A stretch of DNA of 64,000 nt from Alkaliphilus sp. B6464 (GCF_018141165.1 NZ_CP058557.1:248001-312000), one strand, 5' to 3'; numbered from the stretch's first letter, positions 27,015-36,349 are shown. A program made the numbers and translations. Notes: generated by a model not told the origin, from the letters alone.

Positions 27015-27902
27015 CTAAAATCCTTTAAGAATAGAGGGTGCTTGGCTTTCATTGGAAGATGGAGCTGTATTTTTAAGTTTTTCATTTATGATTTGCATCT
27101 CTTTTTCAATTTTTTCAATATGTTTCAGTGTATATTTATGCTTTGCATTATAACTGATACCAAGCAAAGCCTTATCATACCTGGAAACATTTATTTGGGC
27201 ACGTTCTCCATTTTCTCCTGTAATCTCAAACTGTATATCTGGGTCGTTGCTTTGATAACCCTGGCTGCTGTATTCAACCGACTTAACTGAACCATGAACA
27301 ACATTATAATCCTCCGCAAATCCTTTTACAAGATCGATGTATTCCTGCGGGTTTTTAGCAACAGCTAAATCAAAACCTAATGGAACTTTCTTATCCAGAG
27401 TTCTAGTGCAGCCTATGTCAAATAGCTCCCCCGTTACCGAATCTATATAAAAAGAATAACTAAGCTTATCGTTGACTTGTATATATCCAAACCAATTCGA
27501 ACGTGGAAGAGATTCCACTGCCTCATTATATCCCATTTCAATTACCTGACCATCTAAACTTACATTATATACATTCCAAAGAGCTTGTGCTCCTATCTCA
27601 GCGGCATCTTCTCTTGCTATATCATTGATGGTTAACTTTTGGTTACGGTAAGAATCAAGGTCAATTGTTTCTACCTTATAATTTGCTTTATTATAGCCTT
27701 CCCGTAAATCCATCTGTGCTGCTTGGGATAGTCCTTTCTCATAATTTACGTAACTTGTGGCAATTGTATTTGTTTTGTTTAATTCCTCCGCTGCAACTAC
27801 CTGTATTAATCCCTGGAACATCAGTGTACTAGCTCCAATAATCATTGTAGCGGCTAAAATGGTCTTTTTTAAATTTTTTCCTCCTGCTCTGTTTGCTTTC
27901 AT
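27015..27902 (-). CDS. Secreted protein linked to a two-component system
   Basis: The 295-residue product has a classical signal peptide (basic start, hydrophobic 14-38, likely cut after VVAA). The mature part is alpha/beta with no motif I recognise; its layout (helix, then strands around YSFYIDSVTGELFDIG) recalls PepSY-like inhibitory domains. It ends with a Ser/Asn/Pro-rich tail. It lies 77 bases downstream of the histidine kinase gene and ends at a terminator, so it is the last gene of the response regulator-kinase operon. It could modulate the kinase's outer domain or be its output. Confidence 0.6.
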   Translation of the reverse strand: MKANRAGGKNLKKTILAATMIIGASTLMFQGLIQVVAAEELNKTNTIATSYVNYEKGLSQAAQMDLREGYNKANYKVETIDLDSYRNQKLTINDIAREDAAEIGAQALWNVYNVSLDGQVIEMGYNEAVESLPRSNWFGYIQVNDKLSYSFYIDSVTGELFDIGCTRTLDKKVPLGFDLAVAKNPQEYIDLVKGFAEDYNVVHGSVKSVEYSSQGYQSNDPDIQFEITGENGERAQINVSRYDKALLGISYNAKHKYTLKHIEKIEKEMQIINEKLKNTAPSSNESQAPSILKGF

Positions 27903-27979
27903 ATGAATCTCTCCTTTATAGTATTTTCGTGATCACAATAAACAGTATAAAGTACTCGTATTATAGAATCATCACCAAG

Positions 27980-29380
27980 TTATTTCGAAGTTGTAAAAGT
28001 TATCTTTGCTGTTGTCCCTTCACCAGGCTGACTAGTGAAATCTAAATCTGCCCCATGACATAAAACAATCTGTTTGCAGATAACCAGCCCTAATCCAGCT
28101 CCCCCATCACTTCTAGTTCGTGATTTTTCCCCTCGGTAAAAGGGTTCTGTAATTTGCTCAAGTACTTCTGGGGTCATACCTTTTCCCTCATCCTGAATAC
28201 TAATAGTTTTCTTTCCTTCTTCTACAGTAGCCAGCACAACGATACGACTACCAGTATCACTGGCTTTTATCGCATTGTCAATTAGGTTAATCAAAAGACT
28301 TTTTAGTAAACAGCCATCTCCCCAAATAGCATCTATTTCACATATAAAATCAATTTCAATTTCTTTTTCAGTAAGATTTCTATTGAGTGTTTGTCTTACT
28401 GATTTAAAAAGATCTGATATTTTTTGCTTTTCCCAAGTAATCTGATTGTTTTTCAGGTTAGCCAATTCCAGCAATTCATATGCCAGTGTCTGCAAGCGGC
28501 GACTTTCGGACATAATATATCCTAGTGCAGACAGCCTGTCATCCTCCGTCATAACAGCTTTTTGCATATACTCAGCATAGCCATAGATAGCTGTCAGGGG
28601 TGTGCGAAGCTCATGGGCAAAGTTATCGATAAACTGCTGCTTTTTTTCTGCAGCATCAATAAGCTCTCTCATTTGATGCTGAATTTCCTCTGCCATGTGA
28701 TTGAAACTTTGCGCCATTTTGGAAAGCTCATCATCTCCAGATACCGGAAGTCTTGTTTCATATGCACCGGCTGCAATATTGCGAGAGGTTTGAGAAATCT
28801 GTGCTAATGGTTTGAATATTTGATTAAGTAATAATAGAAGAGCTAAAGCAAGCAGACAGGAAAGAATAAATCCGGCAAGAAACAGCATGTTCTTCATCTT
28901 GTTCCATGAATTTATGTCATCTGTCGTATCATAAAGATAAACCATTGTATAAGAGTCGTATGGAGAGGGAAGCTTTCCCGAAACAATTGCATAAGTATGG
29001 CTGTCCGATTTTCGTACCGAAACTTGGCGATTTTCACCCTCCGGCGGATTCAAAGGATTGATCTGCAGTACTTTCTCAAATCGATTAGAATAAACAAGCT
29101 GATTGTTTCTGTAAAACGCTAGCCCTGTCTTTTTATCACCAGATAGATAGCTATAAGGCTGGAGCAGAGAGCTTAGAGATTCATCAATGTCAATTCCGCG
29201 ACTTTCTACCGCATAGAAATCCTTAATAAGTGCAGACACGATAAAATAATGCTCTTCTAAGCTTCTATCCTTTGCTCGATTAACAGTATCCTTGAATGTA
29301 GTAACAGAAATTATGAATATTCCTAAATTAAAGAAGAACAAAAAGAGCACAAGTGTTGTCAAAAATGTTCGACGTTTCAT
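27980..29380 (-). CDS. Sensor histidine kinase
   Basis: The 466-residue kinase has a membrane helix at about 7-30, an extracellular sensor of about 130 residues, a second helix near 165-188, a HAMP domain, the phosphoacceptor block FAHELRTPLTAIYGYAEYM, and an ATPase domain with N box LINLIDNAIKAS, G1 DEGKGM and G2 GGAGLGLVICKQI. The ATG at 29380 overlaps the stop of the response regulator (ATGA) and is preceded by GGAGGTGAATAT, so it is preferred to an upstream start. It should phosphorylate the co-encoded regulator. The signal is unknown. Confidence 0.93.
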   Translation of the reverse strand: MKRRTFLTTLVLFLFFFNLGIFIISVTTFKDTVNRAKDRSLEEHYFIVSALIKDFYAVESRGIDIDESLSSLLQPYSYLSGDKKTGLAFYRNNQLVYSNRFEKVLQINPLNPPEGENRQVSVRKSDSHTYAIVSGKLPSPYDSYTMVYLYDTTDDINSWNKMKNMLFLAGFILSCLLALALLLLLNQIFKPLAQISQTSRNIAAGAYETRLPVSGDDELSKMAQSFNHMAEEIQHQMRELIDAAEKKQQFIDNFAHELRTPLTAIYGYAEYMQKAVMTEDDRLSALGYIMSESRRLQTLAYELLELANLKNNQITWEKQKISDLFKSVRQTLNRNLTEKEIEIDFICEIDAIWGDGCLLKSLLINLIDNAIKASDTGSRIVVLATVEEGKKTISIQDEGKGMTPEVLEQITEPFYRGEKSRTRSDGGAGLGLVICKQIVLCHGADLDFTSQPGEGTTAKITFTTSK

Positions 29381-30030
29381 ATATTCACCTCCAAGCGATA
29401 ACCCAGCTTGTATACGGTCTTTATCACTTCTTCCCACCCTAATTTTTTCCTCAACTTCTGAATATGAACATCAATGGTGCGAGTATCTCCTTCATAATCA
29501 TAGCCCCATACAAGTTCCAGCAGTCTTTCCCTAGATAGGGCAATATTACGATTGCTTACTAATACTTCCAATAGTTCATATTCTTTAGGAGTACATTCCA
29601 CAAGCTGTCCTTTACGAAATACCTGACGGCTTTCAAAATCAATTTTTACATCTTCTGCTTCAAAACTACTTTTATTTTTTAAAGTCCGTCGTAATACTGC
29701 TTCTACACGAGCTAATAATTCTAGCATTTCAAAAGGCTTTGTCAAATAGTCATCTGCCCCCATGGAAAAACCCTTTATTCGATCCGGCAAGCTATTTCGA
29801 GCAGTCAAAAAGATTGTTGGAGTTTCATTTACTTTTTTAAAAATCTCAAAGCCATCAAGTTCTGGAAGCATAATATCTAAAATTATAAGATCATATATAT
29901 GGTTTTGTATTTCACCAACTGCAGTTTTCCCATCAAAAACTGAGGTACACTGATGCCCTACAAGCTGCAAATTTCTTTTAACCAGCTCATTAATTGCTAT
30001 TTCATCCTCAACAATTAAAATCTTTGCCAA
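29377..30030 (-). CDS. OmpR-family response regulator
   Basis: The 217-residue protein has a receiver domain (ILIVEDEIAINELV, phosphorylated Asp in LIILDIMLPELDG near residue 51, conserved Thr in IFLTAR, Lys in YLTKPFEM) and a winged-helix output domain (CTPKEYELLEVLVSN, GDTRTIDVHIQKLRKKLG). It heads a three-gene operon with the kinase and the secreted protein. Targets cannot be read from the window. Confidence 0.95.
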   Translation of the reverse strand: MAKILIVEDEIAINELVKRNLQLVGHQCTSVFDGKTAVGEIQNHIYDLIILDIMLPELDGFEIFKKVNETPTIFLTARNSLPDRIKGFSMGADDYLTKPFEMLELLARVEAVLRRTLKNKSSFEAEDVKIDFESRQVFRKGQLVECTPKEYELLEVLVSNRNIALSRERLLELVWGYDYEGDTRTIDVHIQKLRKKLGWEEVIKTVYKLGYRLEVNI

Positions 30031-30253
30031 TATTATTCACCTTCTTTTTATTAATATTACCATAATAATATTATAGAGTTGTAAAATAGTAAGTTTTTTT
30101 ATTATGTATCGGACCTTTATTAAATATAAAAATAGCCAAGTCTATGGGTCATTGAAGTCCACTTAAAACTTAGCTTTTTAATTTCATATTAAGTTTTTAT
30201 CCAAAGGTTGTGCTAATCCCATCAACAATCATAGAATTTCCCACTTACAAAAT

Positions 30254-30297
30254 TATTTAATTTCTCTCCATTCATCCTCAAGAATTGCCATCAATAA
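30254..30297 (-). CDS. GNAT acetyltransferase, second exon
   Basis: Directly after the group II intron, the minus strand reads ILMAILEDEWREIK and stops. These are the last residues expected for the GNAT protein that begins at 32676. Joined to the first exon in frame after intron removal, the product ends GKEYADDILMAILEDEWREI plus K, a normal ending for this family. The exact 3' splice point is uncertain by one base (30297 or 30298). Confidence 0.75.
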
Positions 30298-30346
30298 GTG
30301 AGTAGACCTAAGGAACCTCCCCTTAAGTCCCTCTCAGAACCGTACG

Positions 30347-30372
30347 TGAACCTCTCAGCTCATACGGCTCCC
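30347..30372 (-). ncRNA. Group II intron domain V
   Basis: The minus strand carries GAGCCGTATG and, after a bulged segment, CACGTACGGTTC, the near-invariant catalytic hairpin of group II introns. Domain VI follows down to 30298. Confidence 0.88.
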
Positions 30373-30373
30373 A

Positions 30374-31618
30374 TTATCCAGCCGATGGTAATATTCCAAA
30401 CCTCCAGTGTGCAAACAGATTCTTATCACGCCTTGCTATTATACCAAGCCAATACTCAGCACGTCGCCTTGACCCTCGCTTCTTATATTTTCTACGAACC
30501 CAGTTAACAAGACATCCATTGATATACCTTAATACATCGTATATCTCTGATTTGTAGAAATGCGTGTAATAATTAATCCAACCCTGTATCTTACTATTGA
30601 ACATATTTGCTATATCCCATAAATCTTTGTCAGGTTTCAGTTGCAATTTCCAACTTCGGACTTCTTTCCGTATAGATTTCTTTGCTTTCTCGCCAATAGC
30701 TGGAAGAAAGTTTGTAAAGAATTTTCCATACTTATTCTTTGCATGTCTTGGTCTGAATGTATACCCTAAAAAGTCAAAAGATGTATATTCATGATTCCCC
30801 TTTCGGTCTTCATCTTTACAATACACGGTTCTTGTCTTTTCTAAGTTCAATCCAAGTCCAAACATCAGAAATCGCTCTTCTAATCTTCGTTGAAGATACT
30901 TCGCCTGCTTTAAAGATACGCAATGTGCTATTCCATCATCTGCGTATCTTGCCCAAGGTATTGTTGGAAACTGTTTTGTCATAAAGTCATCAAATACATA
31001 GTGTAGAAACAAGTTTGAGAGTACTGGACTGATTACCCCACCTTGTGGTGTACCAGAAGTTCTTTCGATGACTGTTCCATCCTCCATTTGAAATGGTACA
31101 ACCAGCCAGCGTTTAATATACATAATTATCCATGCTTCTTCTGTATGCCGACTTACCATTTCTATTAGGTAATCATGCCGTATATTATCGAAAAGACCTT
31201 TAATATCAAATTCTAACACCCAATCTTTTCTCCAACATCTTTCTCTTGTGATCTCCAATGCTTGTATCGCTGATTTATTCGGTCTATATCCATAGGAATC
31301 CTCATAGAATATTGGTTCTACACAGGGTTCAAAGTACATTTTAGCCACCATTTGTGCAACCCTATCTTCTACTGTTGGTATTCCTAAGATACGAGTCCCT
31401 CCATTTTTCTTAGGTATTGCTACTGCCCTTACAGGTTTGGGGAAGTAACTCCCTGATGACATCCTATTCCAGATTTTGTATAGATTATTATTTAGATTCT
31501 TCTCAAAATCTTCAATTGATTGTTCATCGACTCCGTATGTTCCCTTGTTTGCTTTCACCTTTTCGTAGGCTTCTTTCACTTTCCATTTTGAAATATTATA
31601 TGGCTTTGTTTCTTGCAT
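30374..31618 (-). CDS. ltrA: Group II intron reverse transcriptase/maturase
   Basis: The 414-residue protein has the full reverse transcriptase series, including VLEFDIKGLFDNIRHDYL, GTPQGGVISPVLSNLFLHY and the catalytic box WARYADDGIAHC, then the thumb/maturase region (WINYYTHFYKSEIYDVLRYI). It ends RRAEYWLGIIARRDKNLFAH plus a short tail, with no HNH endonuclease domain, as in several bacterial lineages that retarget through replication forks. It helps fold and splice the intron and copies it into new DNA. The ATG follows a GGAGGAGGAG site. Confidence 0.95.
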   Translation of the reverse strand: MQETKPYNISKWKVKEAYEKVKANKGTYGVDEQSIEDFEKNLNNNLYKIWNRMSSGSYFPKPVRAVAIPKKNGGTRILGIPTVEDRVAQMVAKMYFEPCVEPIFYEDSYGYRPNKSAIQALEITRERCWRKDWVLEFDIKGLFDNIRHDYLIEMVSRHTEEAWIIMYIKRWLVVPFQMEDGTVIERTSGTPQGGVISPVLSNLFLHYVFDDFMTKQFPTIPWARYADDGIAHCVSLKQAKYLQRRLEERFLMFGLGLNLEKTRTVYCKDEDRKGNHEYTSFDFLGYTFRPRHAKNKYGKFFTNFLPAIGEKAKKSIRKEVRSWKLQLKPDKDLWDIANMFNSKIQGWINYYTHFYKSEIYDVLRYINGCLVNWVRRKYKKRGSRRRAEYWLGIIARRDKNLFAHWRFGILPSAG

Positions 31619-32165
31619 AAGCTCCTCCTCCTTTCAAAGTTGACTTATTCTTGAAACTGAATAACTCGGGTTCTTCACTCCATTCCCATTACAGAAACTT
31701 CCTCACTACTACAACCCAATCTGCCCCCATGACTGCATTGGTACTCTTATCTTGCGGTTCTTCCGCTTGATATACTCCCTTGACATCAGTCCGTGGGTTC
31801 CCACGTTCCGTACAGACGCCTGTATTAAGTTCATGCCACCTTTATGCCGCCCACCATCTAGGCAGTAAACAGGTTTCCCCTAGACTTATCCCAGATTAAC
31901 GACAACCCCCTGGTTTTGATGGAATCTCTACGCTTTCGACATTTTCGTAAGTGGTTCACTTGCTCGTTCATCTCCTTAATACGCACTTGACAGTTTAGAT
32001 ACTGCCTTTTCCTTAACGCTCAATACCATGGCTTTTGACCACAGCACCTTAAGGTAGTTTGAAACCTCCACCTGTATGGCGATTTCGGCGGGCCTACCGC
32101 CATCATCTGCACAGCATAGCTGTCTTCAAGTAGCTACGCTACTTGGACACGCCTTCGTGGCGCAC

Positions 32166-32676
32166 TATCATCTGCATATTCTTTTCCATCCCATACTGCA
32201 TCACGTAGTACACCCTCTTTTTTAAACCCAGCAGCAATATAAGTTTTTTCAGCATGAGTATTGAATGAAAATACGTCTAGTTCTAAGCGGTGTAATTTTA
32301 GCTTTTCAAATGCAAAATCTCTTGTCATTTTTACTGCCCAGGAGCCAATACCTTTTCCACGTTCAGTAGACTGAAAAATTCCTATACGATAATTAGCACT
32401 TCTGGTCTCTGTATCAATATCATTTATTACGCTCTCGCCAATAATACGCCCATCTGGTGCAATAATCAAAAAATCATATCGGTCACCTGCTTCTATACAT
32501 TTCAAAAGGAAATTCACTACCTCATCTTTAACATATTCAGTTTTACAACCAGTTAATCTGGCCACTTCTGGATCTAATGGATTAAAATTTTGGTTGTAGT
32601 ATTCTTCTGCATCTTCTGGCTTCGCAAGACGCAATGTATACCCATCTTTTGTCCATATCTGCCATTCTTTTTTCAT
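32166..32676 (-). CDS. GNAT acetyltransferase, first exon (RimJ/RimL-like)
   Basis: This exon codes for about 170 residues of a RimJ/RimL-type N-acetyltransferase: LRLAKPEDAEEYYNQNF at the start, YRIGIFQSTERGKGIGSWAV as the acetyl-CoA loop, and HRLELDVFSFNTHAEKTYIA towards the end. The unspliced frame runs into the intron and stops after a short false tail (SAPRRRVQVA). With the intron removed it continues at 30297. A GGAGG site precedes the ATG. The protein is probably made only from spliced RNA at full length. Confidence 0.85.
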
Positions 32677-33150
32677 TGTTAATATCCTCCTAACTCTTTT
32701 TGCAATAACTTTATATTGTAGACTTTCTGCATGAAACGACGATTTTTGATAATAAAAAAATCATTCCCAGCAAACAGTAAGTGTTGCAAAGTAAAAGCTA
32801 CAATATCACAGGAAAAGTTTCACCAAATTCTAACTACAAGCTATAGTACCAAATAAGAACGGCACAATAATATTGGGAAATCCCATATATGTCATTAAGT
32901 AAAGCAAGTCCTATTTAGTAAAAAATAACCAAACTAAGAGCAAAATTCATCACAACTCCATCGATGACACCTATGCATATCCTTAGTGTAGTAATCATAA
33001 AGTTTTAGTCCACAAAGCACATTTTTATGATCAACACTCCTTTCCTTTCTGACCATATTATTATAACATTTGCTTTAATCTAAAAACAGAGTCTGCATAT
33101 GGGAAATATTCACTTAATTATACCCACTTAACTATACTTTTTCTTCATTT
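32677..33150. other. Intergenic region
   Basis: This 474-base gap shows the promoter region of the GNAT gene (32690-32760) and the 3' flank of the XRE-TPR gene. A short minus-strand frame near 32930-33010 reads MITTLRICIGVIDGVVMNFA and looks membrane-like, but it has no convincing ribosome binding site. Nothing else is recognisable. Confidence 0.4.
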
Positions 33151-34371
33151 TTAAGAAAGATGCATTTCTTCTTTTATACGAAGTGCTTCTTTATATTTTC
33201 GTTGATATTTATATAGCTGAACTAAGAAGGTTCCATAAAACTGCTGGAAACCAAATCCCAATGGCTTATCAACCTGTTCGTAGAGCATCTTTAATACAGT
33301 TTCATACTTATTAGAGTCAAGATAATCTTTTTTCTGCAAAAGTTCTGCAAAGTAGATCATCTGTTCATATAGCAAATATTCTTCTGGCTTCTCTGGGGAA
33401 GCAACTAGGCATTCCTTTGCCAGTTTCAGGTATTCAGTAGCTTTTTCTACATTTCCCGTTTGCGCATAAAGTATTGACAGTTTTTGATATAGCATTACAT
33501 TATGATATGGCTCATCTTTCAAATCCCCTACATGCAGTAAGTAATAAAGTGCTTCTTCATAGTACTGACAGCTAAAGTAAGCCGTTCCTAAATTATAATA
33601 TGCGTAACTTTTTACTTGGGTTTTATATCCCCTAGTTAAAGCAATAGCCCGTTCATAATATTTCTTAGAAATAGCTATATCACGATGATTGCAGTAGCAA
33701 CAACCAAGCAGAAAACTTGCACCAATCAAAATAGCAGGATTACCCTCCTCCGAAGCTAAGCGATAGGCTTTTTCAGCATTTTCAATACTTTTGCTATATT
33801 GACCAATATGATAAAATACAGTAGCCATCTGGTGATATATTACACTGTTATCTTGATATCGAGCAGCTTCTCGAAGTAATTGTACTGCCTCTCCTGTATA
33901 GCCAACATTTTGGGCAGCACCCAGATAGTATCTGAACTTTTGATTTGCATCCATATAAGGAATAAATTTTTGTAGATAGGCCTGCTCCACTGTTGCTTTG
34001 TCTCTATTATTTTTATGAAAGTTGAAAAACAGCAAATAAAGATGATAATACAAATGTAATTCACTGTTTTCTAATTGCTGTCCATGTCGTAAGAAATACT
34101 CGCTTTCCACATTAAAATCTTCATCGGCATCCAGCAGATAGAAAAATTTGCGAAAATGTTCTTTAGCTTCAATTAAAAATGTCTCATCCCGATAATATGA
34201 AATACCTAGGCTCTCAAATAAGCTATCAATAATATCTGTACTTGCGTCTGCCTGTCCCTGTTCAATTTTAGAAAGGTAGGAGGGTGCGCAAATACCTTTA
34301 CAAAGCCCTTCCTGCGAAATATTTTGCTTTAACCGAGATTGACGGATTAAAAACCCGATATAATTATTCAA
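33151..34371 (-). CDS. XRE-family regulator with TPR domain (RRNPP-like)
   Basis: The 406-residue protein has an N-terminal helix-turn-helix (IRQSRLKQNISQEGLCKGIC, then SYLSKIEQGQ) and about eight TPR helical hairpins from residue 75 on. This layout matches peptide-responsive regulators of the RRNPP group (PlcR, Rgg-related, AimR-like). Such proteins usually bind a short secreted peptide encoded next door. I see no clear signal-peptide-bearing small gene beside it, so the ligand is unknown and it may respond to something else. The VanZ gene lies upstream on the same strand with 33 bases between them, so they may be cotranscribed. Confidence 0.8.
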   Translation of the reverse strand: MNNYIGFLIRQSRLKQNISQEGLCKGICAPSYLSKIEQGQADASTDIIDSLFESLGISYYRDETFLIEAKEHFRKFFYLLDADEDFNVESEYFLRHGQQLENSELHLYYHLYLLFFNFHKNNRDKATVEQAYLQKFIPYMDANQKFRYYLGAAQNVGYTGEAVQLLREAARYQDNSVIYHQMATVFYHIGQYSKSIENAEKAYRLASEEGNPAILIGASFLLGCCYCNHRDIAISKKYYERAIALTRGYKTQVKSYAYYNLGTAYFSCQYYEEALYYLLHVGDLKDEPYHNVMLYQKLSILYAQTGNVEKATEYLKLAKECLVASPEKPEEYLLYEQMIYFAELLQKKDYLDSNKYETVLKMLYEQVDKPLGFGFQQFYGTFLVQLYKYQRKYKEALRIKEEMHLS

Positions 34372-34404
34372 GAAAGCTACCTCCTATTCTATATTTTTTC
34401 TTTA

Positions 34405-34938
34405 TTATTTTCTAAGTTGTGCCAATACCCTTTCAGATATAGGCCTAAATACTAAATATAATATATATCCAACGATCCCACCAAAAGTATTTGTAATTAA
34501 GTCTGTAATATCAAATGTCCTACTTGCATGACTGCCTGCCCAAGCATAGAATAATTGCATGGTTTCAATCGACAAACTGAATGCAAATGTCCATATGGAG
34601 ATGTGAAAAATATTTCCTTTTTTAACAAGTGGGACGAGAAAGCCAAGAGGCATCACCATAATAACATTGAGCACAATCTCACGCACAGCATTTCCGTAAT
34701 TTTGAAATAAATCACGAAAGGGAACCCAATTGATTGTTTGCAAAAATAAATTGTTTGTACCCATAATACCAGGTATAGGAAGTCTGAATGGCATAAGTGT
34801 TACAAATAATACCAAGCATATATATAAGTAAAGTAAATTTAGAACCCAAAATTTATCTTTACTTTTTATTCTCCATCGCTTGAAAAAGAAAGCTGAATAA
34901 ATTACTCCTAAAATTAAAAAATCCACAATATATTCCAT
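34405..34938 (-). CDS. VanZ-family membrane protein
   Basis: The 177-residue protein has four to five membrane helices and the VanZ pattern: YICLVLFVTLMPF, INWVPFRDL, NVIMVMPLGFLVPL and FDITDLITNTFGGIVGY. VanZ proteins give low-level teicoplanin or antimicrobial-lipid resistance in some hosts; most are uncharacterised. The second of two adjacent start codons (ATG at 34938) is chosen because of its spacing to GGGGG. It lies upstream of the XRE-TPR regulator. Confidence 0.88.
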   Translation of the reverse strand: MEYIVDFLILGVIYSAFFFKRWRIKSKDKFWVLNLLYLYICLVLFVTLMPFRLPIPGIMGTNNLFLQTINWVPFRDLFQNYGNAVREIVLNVIMVMPLGFLVPLVKKGNIFHISIWTFAFSLSIETMQLFYAWAGSHASRTFDITDLITNTFGGIVGYILYLVFRPISERVLAQLRK

Positions 34939-35256
34939 CACTTACCCCCGTAATTCCAATTTATCTATATGTCATAGAACTTATCCCCCATCATTTCTAT
35001 GAAATTAATTCTATCATGTTATTTTGTAATTTTAAAATATATAGAAATTCATTAGCATCTGTATTTTCTACATTCCCATATTTTTCTCTTATATCACCCT
35101 ATAATACAAAATTGCTAATCCTCCCCATATAATATAGATACTCCTTATTATTTCTAATTTTACTGATATTTTATATAAATCCCTGACCAATACATTTAAT
35201 TACTATTCTATCTTTCTAACCCCTCTTTTTCCTTTTCTACCCTATCATCACTCAAA
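34939..35256. other. AT-rich intergenic region with a repeat fragment
   Basis: The left half should hold the VanZ promoter. The right end (about 35180-35270) is a degenerate copy of the dispersed repeat at 26075-26160. No gene is seen. Confidence 0.4.
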
Positions 35257-35319
35257 TTATCCTATTTTATATTTTTTACCACTACCGCAAGGGCGTGGGT
35301 CGTTTCTTCCTATTTTCAT
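35257..35319 (-). CDS. SEC-C motif mini-ORF
   Basis: An ATG behind AAGGGGAAATT opens a 20-codon frame that reads GRNDPRPCGSGKKYKIG at its end. This is the SEC-C zinc-binding motif (normally PCPCGSGKKYKxC) with two of the metal ligands changed. It may be a remnant of a larger SEC-C protein rather than a working peptide. Confidence 0.45.
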   Translation of the reverse strand: MKIGRNDPRPCGSGKKYKIG

Positions 35320-35406
35320 ATAATTTCCCCTTATAAATATCAAATTTGATTTTTAAACTGCTCTAATCATATTAAAAACCACTATTTTAGCAATATATAC
35401 TGTATT

Positions 35407-36070
35407 TTATTTTACAATGTACCTTGTCAACCTACCACTACCAACTTTTACAATAAGCTCTTTATCAAGCATTTCTTTAAGCATGTTAATAGCATGAGTA
35501 GTTCCACTCCCCCAGAGCTTGTTCCACATCAGAACGAGTGATTTCTTTTTTACTTTCAAACAATCTGAGTATTGGTAAATACTTTTCATCTTCTGCCCTT
35601 AGTGCTTGAGCGTGAATGTTGGGAAGAACTACCTGAAAAGCACCTTCTACATTTTCAAACTTTGGTTGTATCGGCAATCCCTTGTAACAGCTAATTATTT
35701 TGCTAATACCAGTCCCATATGCCTCAATCAGCTTCATTCTATAAAATAAGTTAGCTAGCTTTTCATTTCTAGGTTGTGATGCTCCCAGCATTGCTGCCTC
35801 TAGTGACAAGCCAGAAACCAATCCACCTCAGGAGATAATCTCTAAGCGATCGGAGTAAAGATTTATAAATGTACTGCCACTAAAAGAGTAATCCCTGTGC
35901 ACGATGGCATTTAACAGTGCCTCACGAATAGCATCTTCTGGGTAATCTCTTTCGTCCGTACGAAGTAGATCCTGAAATGTAGCTTTTGTTCCATTATAGA
36001 AATCAATCGTCTTATATGCATCTGTTAATTGTTCAAACCATAATCCAATAGATTTTTCTGAGAATATCAA
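35407..36070 (-). pseudogene. Decayed AlbA_2/RecG-like ATPase-domain regulator
   Basis: The pieces in order read YPEDAIREALLNAIVHRDYS and NLYSDRLEIIS, then an in-frame TGA (35828-35830) where Pro is expected, then GGLVSGLSLEAAMLGASQ and NLFYRMKLIEAYGTGISKI. A frameshift near 35510 then leads to a winged-helix tail ending VGSGRLTRYIV. The blocks are those of the C-terminal ATP-binding (HATPase_c_4) and winged-helix half of AlbA_2-type regulators. The N-terminal DNA-binding part is absent. Confidence 0.8.
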
Positions 36071-36279
36071 ATAATCGTATCAATCTCTTTTTTACTATAA
36101 AGGTCAAAGATTTTCTTCACTCTATTACTTCCTCTTTGATAGCCTTTTTCGTTTGTATACCAACCGACAATATTCAGAAACCTTAATCCTCCTAATGTTG
36201 ATTCTATCGAATATAAGCTTGGGTAATTAGATTTTTTGGTGATAAAAACTGCTGCTTTAATTTTTCTATTGAACTGCAT
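36067..36279 (-). CDS. Short hypothetical ORF upstream of the AlbA_2 pseudogene
   Basis: This 70-codon frame has no recognised domain. It ends where the pseudogene frame begins and starts within a few bases of a strong terminator. It may be the degenerated N-terminal part of the same locus or unrelated debris. No ribosome binding site is evident. Confidence 0.3.
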   Translation of the reverse strand: MQFNRKIKAAVFITKKSNYPSLYSIESTLGGLRFLNIVGWYTNEKGYQRGSNRVKKIFDLYSKKEIDTII

Positions 36280-36281
36280 AT

Positions 36282-36330
36282 AAAAAGGCTAAGTGTTAGA
36301 TCATTTATTGACCTAACACTTAGCCTTTTT
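36282..36330. terminator. Strong bidirectional terminator
   Basis: AAAAAGGCTAAGTGTTAG and its exact complement form an 18-bp stem around a 13-base loop, with T runs in both directions. It isolates the decayed ATPase locus from the double-GNAT gene. Confidence 0.88.
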
Positions 36331-36349
36331 ATTATTGATTTTTCTTTAA

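Larger units (their letters stand above)
30298..32165 (-). mobile_element. Group II intron interrupting a GNAT gene
   Basis: The element is about 1868 bases long on the minus strand. It starts with the GTGCG 5' consensus (complement of 32161-32165), has a structured region of about 550 bases, the reverse transcriptase gene in domain IV, domain V at 30348-30371 onwards, and a domain VI ending in CTACTCAC. It sits inside the coding region of an acetyltransferase gene and in the same orientation, so splicing can restore the gene. The maturase lacks an endonuclease domain. Confidence 0.88.
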
